Shown: positions 36,070 to 44,736, counted from the stretch's first letter. The stretch is DNA of 64,000 bases from an uncultured Bacteroidota bacterium (GCA_903897855.1 CAIUDH010000097.1:1-64000); one strand, 5' to 3'. The notes: generated by a model not told the origin, from the letters alone. Numbers and translations: made by a program.

Positions 36070-36098
36070 AAAAATTAATCATCAAAATCACCCTCATC

Positions 36099-36845
36099 AT
36101 GAAAAAATTATTTACTCTACTATCCCTGCTTTCGACCTTGATTTTCGCCAATGCCCAGCGCTCCTGCGACTTGCGTTGTTCCGAATACTTTCCACTTTTT
36201 AACCAGGAAATTCAATCGGGGAAACCTTTTGATATCACTGTAAAAGTAAAAAATCTAGGCCCTTCCGCAATAAAAATCACGGATACGATTTTATATCTCA
36301 TCAAAATCGATGCGAATTATCTTATGAGTGGAGGATCTCCACTAGGGAAAGGCTTTTTCGGCCAAGCCATCGCGGTGGGAGATGAAGTATCAGTGCCTCT
36401 CTATGCCGGATTGACCTTAACTCATAATTTTCAAGGAACGCATCAGTTCTGCACTGAAATGACTCTGTTCAACCGAAGTGCGGGGGATGCCGCTACTGAC
36501 CCTGTTTTAACTAATAATACAGGCTGTTCAAGTGTGTTAATGAATTTACACGGCGTGGGTCTCGACCCTGCCAATATCACCTCACTGAAAATAAACAGTA
36601 TCAGCGTATCTCCCAACCCTGCTGAAGAGAACGTGACGCTAAATTATATCGTTTCGGGTGCCGATCAAGTAAAAATTCTTGTTAAAGACTTACAAGGCCG
36701 TGAATTGATTCATATCCTAAACGAATCACAAACACTAGGTATTTATGAGAAAAGTGTCGACGTATCGTCTTTAAGCACTGGCATCTATCTCGTTGAATTC
36801 ACTGTAGGTAACAGCGTTATCACTTCCAAATTGGTGAAGAAATAA
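36099..36845 (+). CDS. Secreted protein with T9SS type A sorting domain
   Basis: A 248-residue exported protein. The signal peptide ends near residue 19 (FANAQ). A CARDB-like Ig domain (about 30-150) contains SGKPFDITVKVKNLGPSAI. The C-terminal T9SS sorting domain (about 168-248) includes ISVSPNPAEENVTL, VKDLQGRELI, and a GIYLVEF ending. The four Cys near residues 23-28 and 128-148 could form disulfides. The signal-peptide DNA is very similar to that of the S74 protein at 41938. Monocistronic between its own promoter and terminator. Confidence 0.85.
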   Translation: MKKLFTLLSLLSTLIFANAQRSCDLRCSEYFPLFNQEIQSGKPFDITVKVKNLGPSAIKITDTILYLIKIDANYLMSGGSPLGKGFFGQAIAVGDEVSVPLYAGLTLTHNFQGTHQFCTEMTLFNRSAGDAATDPVLTNNTGCSSVLMNLHGVGLDPANITSLKINSISVSPNPAEENVTLNYIVSGADQVKILVKDLQGRELIHILNESQTLGIYEKSVDVSSLSTGIYLVEFTVGNSVITSKLVKK

Positions 36846-36865
36846 CCAACACATAAACCCCTTGA

Positions 36866-36905
36866 AAGCTCCTGATAAATAAATATCAGGGGCTTTTTTA
36901 TTTTT
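36866..36905 (+). terminator. Intrinsic terminator
   Basis: A 12-pair stem AAGCTCCTGATA/TATCAGGGGCTT with one G-T pair and an AATAAA loop (36866-36895), followed by a T-rich run to 36905. It ends three bases before the adk -7 box. Confidence 0.9.
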
Positions 36906-36907
36906 CT

Positions 36908-36915
36908 TATTTTTG
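36908..36915 (+). promoter_or_regulatory. -7 promoter box of adk
   Basis: TATTTTTG matches TAnnTTTG, 28 bases before the adk ATG and immediately behind the preceding terminator's T-run. Confidence 0.6.
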
Positions 36916-36943
36916 AAGCCTAAACCATTCAAGAATCTTTGCC

Positions 36944-37519
36944 ATGTTAAACATCGTTTTGTTCGGCCCGCCGGGCGCAGGAAAAGGAACGCAATCTGCT
37001 AAACTCGTTGAAAAATACAATTTAGTGCACCTCAGTACAGGCGATATCTTTAGGGCAAATATAAAAGGAGCCACCGAACTGGGCATGCTGGCGAAAAGCT
37101 ATATGGACAAAGGGCAGCTGGTGCCTGATGAGGTAACTATCAAGATGCTTCAGTCGGAAGCGGATAAACACCCTCTATCGAAAGGATATATTTTTGATGG
37201 ATTCCCTCGCACTCATACACAAGCGCTGGCTTTAGACCATTTTTTAGCAACTAAAAACACTGGTATCACTATGATGCTGGCCTTAGAGGTGGACGAAGAA
37301 GAATTAAGAAGTCGCCTTACTGAGCGTGCTAAAATAAGTGGCCGACCCGATGATGCCGACCCGAAAATTATCCAAAAAAGGATTGAGGTGTATCAAGAAG
37401 AAACCATGCCGGTGAAAGAATATTACGCGTCGCAACACAAATATAAAGGAGTGCACGGCGTAGGCAGTGTAGAGGATATTTTTATTGCTCTATGTAATGA
37501 GATATCGAAAGAACAATAA
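36944..37519 (+). CDS. adk: Adenylate kinase
   Basis: A 191-residue kinase interconverting ATP + AMP and 2 ADP. The P-loop is GPPGAGKGT (8-16). The AMP site is in STGDIFRANI, and DGFPRT is typical. The LID (about 125-140) is the short form without zinc cysteines (RLTERAKISGRPDD). A carB-like gene follows after 33 bases and may be co-transcribed. Confidence 0.97.
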   Translation: MLNIVLFGPPGAGKGTQSAKLVEKYNLVHLSTGDIFRANIKGATELGMLAKSYMDKGQLVPDEVTIKMLQSEADKHPLSKGYIFDGFPRTHTQALALDHFLATKNTGITMMLALEVDEEELRSRLTERAKISGRPDDADPKIIQKRIEVYQEETMPVKEYYASQHKYKGVHGVGSVEDIFIALCNEISKEQ

Positions 37520-37552
37520 GTGAGTGATCGTATAATTTAAAGAAAGCAAACC

Positions 37553-39205
37553 ATGCCACGTAATACAACTATAAAGTCAGTTTTAATCATCGGTTCAGGC
37601 CCAATCATCATTGGCCAAGCCTGTGAGTTCGATTATGCCGGTAGTCAAGCAAGTCGGAGCCTGCGCGAAGAAGGAATAGAGGTCACACTCATTAACAGTA
37701 ATCCAGCTACCATTATGACGGATAAGGTGACTGCCGATCATATTTATTTGCTCCCACTAACCGTACAGAGTATCGAGCAAATATTACAAGAACAAAAAAT
37801 AGATTGTGTATTGCCCACCATGGGCGGCCAAACAGCACTGAATCTTTGCAAAGAAGCCGAAGACATTGGCTTATGGGCTAAATATAATGTCAAAATTATT
37901 GGTGTCGATATTAAGGCAATCGATACCACCGAGAACCGAGAACTTTTTAGGCAGTTGATGCATAAACTCGAAATTCCTGTACCTCAAAGTAAAACGGCGA
38001 ACTCGTTCTTAGAAGGCAAAGAATTTGCACAAGAAATAGGTTTCCCTATTGTGATTCGGCCGAGTTTCACCCTAGGGGGCACTGGAGGTGGTTTTGTAAA
38101 AGATAAAAAGGAGCTGGACGAAGCATTAAACAGAGGTCTGAAAGCTTCGCCAATCCATGAAGTCTTGGTAGAAAAAAGTGTGTGGGGATGGAAAGAATAT
38201 GAACTAGAATTGTTACGCGACAGCTTAGATAATATCGCTGTAATCTGTACCATTGAAAACTTCGATCCCATGGGCATCCATACCGGTGATAGTATTACAG
38301 TGGCTCCATCGATGACCTTAAGCGATTCGGCATTTCAGAACATGCGCAATATGGCCTTTAAGATGATGCGCAATATTGGAAACTTTGCCGGAGGGTGCAA
38401 TGTACAATTCAGCATGAACCCTGAGACCGAAGAAATATTCTCTATCGAAATAAATCCACGAGTATCGCGATCCTCGGCATTGGCTTCAAAAGCCACTGGA
38501 TACCCCATAGCCAAAATTGCCGCTAAACTTGCCATTGGTTATAATTTAAGTGAACTAAAAAACCAGATTACAAAAACCACCAGTGCGTTTTTTGAACCAA
38601 GTATCGATTATGTGATTGTTAAAATACCACGTTGGAATTTTGATAAGTTTAAAGGTGCCGACAGAACTTTAGGATTGCAAATGAAAAGTGTTGGAGAGGT
38701 CATGGCTATTGGTAGAACTTTTATTGAAGCATTGCAAAAAGCGTGTCAGAGCCTCGAAATAGGTCGCGACGGTTTAGGGGCTGACGGAAAACAAAAAAGG
38801 AAGTTGGAAGAAATTGTAGAAGGCTTGGAAAATCCCTCATGGAATAGGCTTTTTCTTATAAAAGACGCCTTAAGTTTAGGGGTGCCCCTCAATACAGTTC
38901 ATAAGATTACGAAAGTAGATCTTTGGTTTCTGAATCAAATTCAAAAACTGGTAAACCTTGAGCAGGATGTGCGACGCTATAATTTGAATAACTTACCCGA
39001 AGATTTATTCTGGGAAATTAAAAAACATGGTTACGCTGACATGCAAATAGCCTATTTGCTAGGCAACTGCACTGAAGATGAGGTTTATGAAAAACGTAAG
39101 GGAATGGGAATCACACGTGCTTATAAAATGGTTGATACTTGCGCTGCTGAATTTCCGAGTGAAACGAATTACTTTTACAGCACTTTCGAAACGCCGGCAC
39201 AGTAA
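37553..39205 (+). CDS. carB: Carbamoyl-phosphate synthase large subunit, N-terminal half (split CarB)
   Basis: A 550-residue protein matching only the first half of CarB (about 1073 residues in E. coli). The carboxyphosphate ATP-grasp part (1-400) begins IIGSGPIIIGQACEFDYAGS and has the VIRPSFTLGGTGGGF loop and SIEINPRVSRSSAL metal site. The oligomerisation domain (about 400-550) ends VDTCAAEF...YFYSTFETPAQ, then TAA. That is the exact hinge at which a full CarB would continue into the carbamoyl-phosphate ATP-grasp half. Downstream is a different gene on the other strand, and no frame continues the protein. Either the second half is a separate gene elsewhere (split carB, known in some archaea and Aquifex) or this copy is truncated. 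No carA is adjacent. Confidence 0.9.
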   Translation: MPRNTTIKSVLIIGSGPIIIGQACEFDYAGSQASRSLREEGIEVTLINSNPATIMTDKVTADHIYLLPLTVQSIEQILQEQKIDCVLPTMGGQTALNLCKEAEDIGLWAKYNVKIIGVDIKAIDTTENRELFRQLMHKLEIPVPQSKTANSFLEGKEFAQEIGFPIVIRPSFTLGGTGGGFVKDKKELDEALNRGLKASPIHEVLVEKSVWGWKEYELELLRDSLDNIAVICTIENFDPMGIHTGDSITVAPSMTLSDSAFQNMRNMAFKMMRNIGNFAGGCNVQFSMNPETEEIFSIEINPRVSRSSALASKATGYPIAKIAAKLAIGYNLSELKNQITKTTSAFFEPSIDYVIVKIPRWNFDKFKGADRTLGLQMKSVGEVMAIGRTFIEALQKACQSLEIGRDGLGADGKQKRKLEEIVEGLENPSWNRLFLIKDALSLGVPLNTVHKITKVDLWFLNQIQKLVNLEQDVRRYNLNNLPEDLFWEIKKHGYADMQIAYLLGNCTEDEVYEKRKGMGITRAYKMVDTCAAEFPSETNYFYSTFETPAQ

Positions 39206-39206
39206 A

Positions 39207-39677
39207 TTAATGAATCTTGAATGCTTTTTCTATTCGAAAGGAATCGCTATACCGCTGCTTTTGAAATTCAAAAACAACTTTGTATTTACCCCGGCCCGAC
39301 CATTTATATTCTTTGATCCCTTTTTGCATATCTACACACCGGCTTTCCATTTGATCCCACTCAAATTCGACTACCTCATTCACCCCTAAAGGTAAATACT
39401 CTGGCGGTGGTGGACAGCTCAAAATTCCACATGAACAATAGCCTACCTGTGTCACTTGATTCCATTTTTTGCCATCCCATTTAAATAGTTGTAGTGGAGC
39501 CATGGGATTCGTGCGCAACAGTTCAACCCCCGTGTGGTTTTCCAATATAAGCTTAATTTTACTTTTGGGCCTATAGCAACTTTTTGATTTTATTTGAATA
39601 GAATCTAGGGTAATTTCCTGTGCCAGAATATTTTGAGTAAGAAATAATAATAACAAAAAACAAAGAATTCGACTCAT
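39207..39677 (-). CDS. Small exported protein of unknown function
   Basis: A 156-residue protein with a signal peptide (residues 1-19, ending ILAQ) and a mature beta-rich domain. Cys residues occur in KSKSCYRPKSK, YCSCGILSCPPPPEYLP and RCVDMQKG. The WDQMESRCVDMQKG...GKYKVVFEF arrangement resembles small Ig-like domains. No sorting domain is seen, so it is probably periplasmic. It ends two bases from the convergent carB half. Confidence 0.7.
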   Translation of the reverse strand: MSRILCFLLLLFLTQNILAQEITLDSIQIKSKSCYRPKSKIKLILENHTGVELLRTNPMAPLQLFKWDGKKWNQVTQVGYCSCGILSCPPPPEYLPLGVNEVVEFEWDQMESRCVDMQKGIKEYKWSGRGKYKVVFEFQKQRYSDSFRIEKAFKIH

Positions 39678-39725
39678 CGGGATATCATTATTAAAAATTA
39701 AATTTATTAAACTTCGTCTACTGGC

Positions 39726-41252
39726 TTAGCCTTTGATCTCTTTTTCGGTCAGTGTTCTGTAGGGTATCTGCTGAATCTCACTCTCAAGCCAACGAATAAA
39801 ATTAAAATAGCGCATGGCTTCTCGTTCAATCGGATTATTTTGGAGGTTATTTAGTTCCGCTTGTAGTGCTTTGGCGTGCAAGGTCACACTTTTTCTCGAG
39901 TTGTTTTTTGCAATTTTCTTAATAAAGTTTAAAATAAGTTTTTCATACTCGAAAATGTAAGTCTGAGTTTTGATTTCACGATACGTGTTTTTAATGACAT
40001 GCTCTAGCAAGTCGGTATTACCCAACTTGTAGTGAATCATTAAGTTAAAGATTCGCGAAAAGCTATAGGCATCTTTTCGAATGACCTTATTCATGGTATT
40101 CAGATAAGAATTTAACCATTGTAATGCTTTACGATATTCTTCAAAAACAAAATAGGTTATTGCGCAATTGATACTTAGTGTGATTTTATAGGCCGGGTAT
40201 AGCTCGTTTACCATTTCATCAGCATCATTTTCTATTTCAGCAAGAAGTTGTTCCGACTCATTATAAAGTGCAAGTGAAGCACAATAACGAAGTTTACAAG
40301 TGTAATAAATAAAATATTTGCGTTGTTTCTGATCTTTGGTATGGGTCTCAAGCTTTTTAATATGGGTGAGGCATTGGTTGACTTCTTCATAGTTTTTAGT
40401 TTGAATACAAGAGCTTATATAATGATAGATAATTTCAAGGTAGTCGCCATTCTCATCCTCGAAACGTTCTTTATTCTCCTCCCATAAAATCCGATGTAGT
40501 CGGCCATATTGAGTGGCCTTTTCAAAATCATTAATAAGGTAGTTATAGATTGTTTCAATTCCATAATAGTAGTTTTTAGAGTTAAATGTACTGCCGCTAT
40601 CCAATTGGGGCAGCACCGTACGTCTTAAATAGTTAAGTTGGTCGTGCTCAACAATACTGTTTCTCATCCTGCTTTTATGAATTTCATTTAAGAAACTATA
40701 ATAAACAACCCCAAGTTCACTCTCACTTTTTAACATGTTTAGGACTTTGATTTCCTCTTCCAGCAACCGCTGCAAATCGTCAATCATCTTCTCGCTTTTT
40801 AGGCTCGCGACAAGCTGTTTTTCTTTTTTAATTATCGTTAGCGTATAATCGTGCTTATCGAAATTATAAGCAATCTTTTTAGCCTTCGTCAACTGAGTCA
40901 AGCACTCTTTATAAAACCCCTTGGTGAAAAGTATATGACTAAAATCCAGCTCCCTATTAAGATTAGACTCGGCGCTCTTACCCGAATGAAACTGTACAAG
41001 GCATTTAAGAATGAGATAGATTAAATAATTTTTAGCTACCGAGAACTGAGCGATAAATTTTTCATCTTTAAATTTCTCAAGCAGCTCCTGCTCGTCGTAT
41101 CGTAGTTGCTTGTCTATCGCATCAAAAAGTTTCAAGTATTGCACTTCCTGGGGAGTTTGGGAATGTGCCATCACCTGCTTTTTGAAATAGCCTTTCTCAT
41201 TCCTCGACAAGGAATGTACAAGTTCGAACAGATAGTTGCTAGTGGTTTTCAA
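39726..41252 (-). CDS. Large all-helical protein of unknown function
   Basis: A 508-residue protein with no signal peptide. It is almost wholly helical and TPR-like in pattern (repeated amphipathic helices such as FTKGFYKECLTQLTKAKKIAYNF, YNYLINDFEKATQYGRLHRIL, YRKALQWLNSYLNTMNKV). I recognise no catalytic motif. Similar uncharacterised helical proteins are frequent in Bacteroidota genomes. It is divergent from the T9SS/S74 pair across a 153-base region with repeats, where it may have a promoter (TTTG-N18-TAGATTTC on the minus strand). Confidence 0.75.
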   Translation of the reverse strand: MKTTSNYLFELVHSLSRNEKGYFKKQVMAHSQTPQEVQYLKLFDAIDKQLRYDEQELLEKFKDEKFIAQFSVAKNYLIYLILKCLVQFHSGKSAESNLNRELDFSHILFTKGFYKECLTQLTKAKKIAYNFDKHDYTLTIIKKEKQLVASLKSEKMIDDLQRLLEEEIKVLNMLKSESELGVVYYSFLNEIHKSRMRNSIVEHDQLNYLRRTVLPQLDSGSTFNSKNYYYGIETIYNYLINDFEKATQYGRLHRILWEENKERFEDENGDYLEIIYHYISSCIQTKNYEEVNQCLTHIKKLETHTKDQKQRKYFIYYTCKLRYCASLALYNESEQLLAEIENDADEMVNELYPAYKITLSINCAITYFVFEEYRKALQWLNSYLNTMNKVIRKDAYSFSRIFNLMIHYKLGNTDLLEHVIKNTYREIKTQTYIFEYEKLILNFIKKIAKNNSRKSVTLHAKALQAELNNLQNNPIEREAMRYFNFIRWLESEIQQIPYRTLTEKEIKG

Positions 41253-41337
41253 TCTTGACTTATATGTACGAATATAATGCTTTGAAATCTAATTTTTGCC
41301 GTTTTTTGTCAAAAAAAGTCTCCTTTTTATTAATAAT

Positions 41338-41369
41338 TTTGAAATCTAAATTGAATTATCCTAAATTTG
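41338..41369 (+). promoter_or_regulatory. Complete -33/-7 promoter for the T9SS/S74 pair
   Basis: TTTG at 41338-41341, a 20-base spacer and TAAATTTG at 41362-41369 fit the Bacteroidota promoter. The ATG of the first gene is at 41406. The -33 box lies in one copy of a 12-base direct repeat TTTGAAATCTAA (also at 41281-41292). Confidence 0.65.
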
Positions 41370-41405
41370 ATTGTCCAATTTTATAAAACTAATCCTAAAT
41401 CTAAA

Positions 41406-41912
41406 ATGAAATTAAAAATCTTTCTCTTATTCTTTTTTGCAGTGAGTATTTCGCTTTCATTGCAATCACAAACACTATCAAACAAGGTAGTAGCCTCCGG
41501 TGGAAGTTACAGCACCGCAGCCTGGGGTAGTTTGTCTGCCACTGTTGGCGAAGCTGTAATTTCAACACTATCTTCGGCCAATGCTAAATTGTCGCAAGGT
41601 TTTCAACAGCCTACCTCTGTGGCAAGTGGGATTACCTCCTCGAGTAGTAAAGTTGTAATAGCCTCGGCTTATCCTAATCCAGCTTCTAATGAAATTTTTC
41701 TTGAGGTAACACTCCCTACTACTGCCATGGTCACTTACAAAGTTTTCGACCTCAATGGTAAGGAGCTTATCACAGGTAATTTTACTGCTGATGCACTTCA
41801 CACCACCATCCAAAAATTAAACCTAGAAAATGCAAGTAATGGAATGTATCTAATTTCATTATTCAGCAATATCGAGAACATCCAAAATATTAAAATTCAA
41901 ATCAATCACTAA
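41406..41912 (+). CDS. Small secreted protein with T9SS type A sorting domain
   Basis: A 168-residue exported protein. The signal peptide ends near residue 22 (LQSQ). A short region reading GGSYSTAAWGSLSATVGEAV...GFQQP is common in Bacteroidota cargo. The T9SS type A domain starts at about residue 88 (ASAYPNPASNEIFLEV, VFDLNGKEL, NGMYLISL). I start at 41406 since the promoter boxes cover the upstream in-frame codons (41367). The S74 protein gene follows after 25 bases; the two are probably co-transcribed. Confidence 0.85.
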   Translation: MKLKIFLLFFFAVSISLSLQSQTLSNKVVASGGSYSTAAWGSLSATVGEAVISTLSSANAKLSQGFQQPTSVASGITSSSSKVVIASAYPNPASNEIFLEVTLPTTAMVTYKVFDLNGKELITGNFTADALHTTIQKLNLENASNGMYLISLFSNIENIQNIKIQINH

Positions 41913-41937
41913 TCAAATCGTTAACATATTTTTAATC

Positions 41938-43674
41938 ATGAAAAAATTATTTACCCTTATTGTCTTAGCCTTGGCCGTTATAACGTCCAACGCACAAGTG
42001 CCACAAGGCATTAACTACCAAGCGGTCGCTCGAAATACGGCCGGTAATGTTTTAGCTACACAATCTGTTGGAGTGCGTATCAGCATTATTGATGCATCCC
42101 CAACAGGTACGGTTCAATTCTCTGAAACCCATGCCGTAACTACCAATCAATTTGGTTTGTTCAATATCGTTATAGGAGGTGGAAGTGTTGCCTCTGGTTC
42201 GTTTACTGGTATCACCTGGAGCACTGGAAATAAATACATTAAAGTAGAAATTGACCCCGCGGGTGGAACTGCTTATGCTGATATGGGAACCACAAAGCTC
42301 CAAAGCGTTCCTTTTGCTTTATTTGCACAAGGTGCTGTAGGACCCCAAGGCCCTGCAGGGGCTACCGGACCTCAAGGAGCCGCAGGAGCAACAGGGGCTA
42401 CTGGGCCTCAAGGACCCGCAGGGGCTACCGGACCTCAAGGACCCGCAGGAGCAACAGGGGCAACAGGAGCAACAGGCGCAACTGGTGCAACTGGACCTGG
42501 TATTAGTGGTGGTACAACAAACATGCATGCTAAATTTACTAGTGCTACTACCGTAGGAAATTCTTCTATTTTTGATAATGGTAATATCGGTATTGGAACT
42601 ACATCACCGAACTTCCTGCTTCATGTAAACGGTCCTGCAGGATCATTTCCATTAACTCAATATACCAATATAACCACTGGAACAACTTCTAGTGATGGAT
42701 TGCTGATGGGTTTTAATAATTCATCTGGCGAGGGCTTAATTTGGAACTGGGAGACCCAAGATATTAAAATTGGAACAAGCGCAACAGAGAGACTGAGGAT
42801 AAGTGCTGCAGGTAATATCGGAATTGGAACCGCTTCACCTTCCTCCATCCTTGAAATTGCAACCTCTCAAGTAAACAATGTATTTAAAATTCATAATAGC
42901 ACGCTAAGTGCGGCTATCGTGGGGATGGAAATGGGAAAAGCAAATACAGCGAACAACATGGCAGAAATTCGTTTTAACCATATTGCCGATGGTAGTGCAT
43001 CAAACTTTGTAAATTTAGGCTTATGGGGAAATTCGAATGCGCTTACGGTTTTAGGAAGTGGTAACGTAGGTATCGGAACTAGTGCTCCTGCCTTTATTCT
43101 CAATACTAAAAACGCAAGAGGAACAGCTACACATAATGTAATGATAGATGAAACCACCGGTTCTGGGGGTTATGTTGGTTTGGGCTTGAGAAACACAGGA
43201 ACCACAGGGGTAAGTCTCTACGGAAATACCAGTAACGGATTGAATATCGTTACACTTACCACCGGCTCATACGCTCCAATATCAGCCTCCGCTTTTACCG
43301 TAGCAAGTGACCGTAGTATCAAAAAAGAAATTGTCACCTTAGGCATTAACGATTATGATAACTACTTAACACAAATACGAGATATTGAGTCGGCTACCTA
43401 TCGTTATAACTGGGAAAATAACACCACTCGCGAATTCCCCCATGTTGGTTTTATAGCACAATCACTGCCTAATACCGTGACAACAAAAATGTCAGCGAAT
43501 GGAATGGATGACAGTAAAACAATTATTGGCTACAATTTATCGGATATGGCCGGCTTAACTTTACTTGGTGTGAAAGCACTCGATTCAAAGACACAAAAAC
43601 TAGAAGAATTGCTCAGTCAACAACACGCCGAAATTGAAGCATTGAAAAAACAAATTGAAGAACTGAAAAAATAA
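41938..43674 (+). CDS. Collagen-like, tail-fibre chaperone (Peptidase S74) secreted protein
   Basis: A 578-residue exported protein. Signal peptide (1-19, SNAQ). An N-terminal beta domain (20-130) is common in Bacteroidota tail-fibre-domain proteins. A collagen-like Gly-X-Y stretch spans about 132-188. Beta-helical repeats each start with NIGIGT-type units. The intramolecular chaperone domain (S74, about 455-555) has the autocleavage Ser-Asp in SDRSIKKEI. The protein ends in a coiled coil (LEELLSQQHAEIEALKKQIEELKK). In phage tail spikes this chaperone helps trimer formation and cleaves itself; a trimeric surface fibre is inferred. No phage genes are nearby, and there is no T9SS domain on this protein. 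Confidence 0.88.
   Translation: MKKLFTLIVLALAVITSNAQVPQGINYQAVARNTAGNVLATQSVGVRISIIDASPTGTVQFSETHAVTTNQFGLFNIVIGGGSVASGSFTGITWSTGNKYIKVEIDPAGGTAYADMGTTKLQSVPFALFAQGAVGPQGPAGATGPQGAAGATGATGPQGPAGATGPQGPAGATGATGATGATGATGPGISGGTTNMHAKFTSATTVGNSSIFDNGNIGIGTTSPNFLLHVNGPAGSFPLTQYTNITTGTTSSDGLLMGFNNSSGEGLIWNWETQDIKIGTSATERLRISAAGNIGIGTASPSSILEIATSQVNNVFKIHNSTLSAAIVGMEMGKANTANNMAEIRFNHIADGSASNFVNLGLWGNSNALTVLGSGNVGIGTSAPAFILNTKNARGTATHNVMIDETTGSGGYVGLGLRNTGTTGVSLYGNTSNGLNIVTLTTGSYAPISASAFTVASDRSIKKEIVTLGINDYDNYLTQIRDIESATYRYNWENNTTREFPHVGFIAQSLPNTVTTKMSANGMDDSKTIIGYNLSDMAGLTLLGVKALDSKTQKLEELLSQQHAEIEALKKQIEELKK
42331..42500 (+). repeat. Collagen-like Gly-X-Y coding repeat
   Basis: About 19 Gly-X-Y triplets (GPQGPAGATG-type, ending in GATGATGATG). 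The DNA units (GGACCTCAAGGACCCGCAGG-like) are nearly identical, so length variation between strains is likely. Confidence 0.85.
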
Positions 43675-43703
43675 GATATTCTCTTACGCTTTCATTCTTT
43701 GGA

Positions 43704-43741
43704 TAAAAAAAATCCTTGCATTAAATGCAAGGATTTTTTTT
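43704..43741 (+). terminator. Bidirectional intrinsic terminator
   Basis: The palindrome AATCCTTGCA/TGCAAGGATT with a five-base TTAAA loop is extended by an A-tract before and a T-tract after. It can end the S74 transcript and, read on the other strand, transcripts arriving from cdaA. The following 189 bases up to cdaA hold no gene; only weak dyads (for example GTCTA/TAGAC at about 43872-43890) are seen. Confidence 0.9.
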
Positions 43742-43930
43742 GGTTCCATAGAGCACTTGAGATTCATAAACTCCTTCATCGGTTTGAAAGATTTTGTTTC
43801 GTCGGAGACTTTAGGATATTAACCACCTAGTATAAGAATACATAGCAGCGCATTTAAATCAGTAGGAAAGCCGTCTATTCCTATATTAGACTTAAAATTT
43901 TAACCGTGTTAAATAACGCTATTGCTTAAA

Positions 43931-44710
43931 CTAAACGGTTTGTTCTAACAACTCTTTTAATAACTGCTGCTTATTAAGATTATAAAAGAGTAAGCCATGT
44001 TTAGCGATCGAAATGCTACCGTTCTCTTCACTCACAATAATAGCGATAGCATCGTTTTGATTGGTTACACTGACGGCGGAACGGTGCCGTGTTCCGACGT
44101 TTTCAGGCAGATTTGTGATTTCCTGAGAAATAGGCAAAATACATCCTGCCGCCTTAATTCGATTCTTACTAATGATTAACGCACCATCGTGTAAAGGACT
44201 CGTTTTATTAAAAAACGTTTCGATGATTTTCGTTGAAACAACAGCATCTGTATTGGTTCCACTTTGTGAGATATACTTTAACTCCGTGGTTCCGGTGAAA
44301 ACGATTAAGGCCCCTGTTCGCTCCTCCGACATTTTGTAGCAAGCTTCAAGGACCGCCTCCATCATGTGCAACTCTTTTTCCTTATAGGTCATGGCCATCG
44401 GCAAGACACGGGCAATAGAAAACTTATTCCCTGTGAGTATGTTTTTACCTAATAACATTAAATACCTTCGTATTTCTTGCCTGAAAATAACGATGACAAA
44501 GATTATTCCATAGTCCCAAAATGACCCTAATGATGCACTTAGTAAGGGCATATTAAAATACTTGGCAACGCCATAAATCAACATTAAAATATATAAACCC
44601 ACGCTTACCGTAAAGGCTGTAGTTCCTTTTAGCAGGCGAAATATCAAGTAAATTAGAAGTATGAGTACACCTATGTCAAAGATATTTATGACTCCAAAGT
44701 TCTCGAACAT
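43931..44710 (-). CDS. cdaA: Diadenylate cyclase CdaA
   Basis: A 259-residue membrane enzyme making c-di-AMP from two ATP. Three N-terminal membrane segments (about 10-85) precede a DAC domain with the catalytic Asp175-Gly-Ala177 and GTRHRSAVS (206-214), both intact. Length and order match CdaA. c-di-AMP usually controls osmolyte and potassium transport. The usual Firmicute partners cdaR and glmM are absent here. It has a consensus -7 box. Confidence 0.95.
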   Translation of the reverse strand: MFENFGVINIFDIGVLILLIYLIFRLLKGTTAFTVSVGLYILMLIYGVAKYFNMPLLSASLGSFWDYGIIFVIVIFRQEIRRYLMLLGKNILTGNKFSIARVLPMAMTYKEKELHMMEAVLEACYKMSEERTGALIVFTGTTELKYISQSGTNTDAVVSTKIIETFFNKTSPLHDGALIISKNRIKAAGCILPISQEITNLPENVGTRHRSAVSVTNQNDAIAIIVSEENGSISIAKHGLLFYNLNKQQLLKELLEQTV

Positions 44711-44728
44711 AATTTAACTGGTTTTGTC

Positions 44729-44736
44729 AAAGATAG
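44729..44736 (-). promoter_or_regulatory. -7 promoter box of cdaA
   Basis: Minus-strand TATCTTTG matches TAnnTTTG, 18 bases before the start codon at 44710, implying a very short leader. Confidence 0.55.

Noticed and set aside
39078-39389. Plus-strand frame across the end of carB considered as its continuation
   Set aside because: It is out of frame, antisense to the exported-protein gene, and has no ATP-grasp sequence.
42319-42528. Cys/Ser-rich minus-strand frame opposite the collagen repeat
   Set aside because: Artefact of the Gly-Pro-Ala codon repeat; looks metallothionein-like only by composition.
41938-43674. S74/tail-fibre protein considered as evidence for a prophage
   Set aside because: No other phage genes or attachment sites; such proteins are common chromosomal secreted proteins in Bacteroidota.
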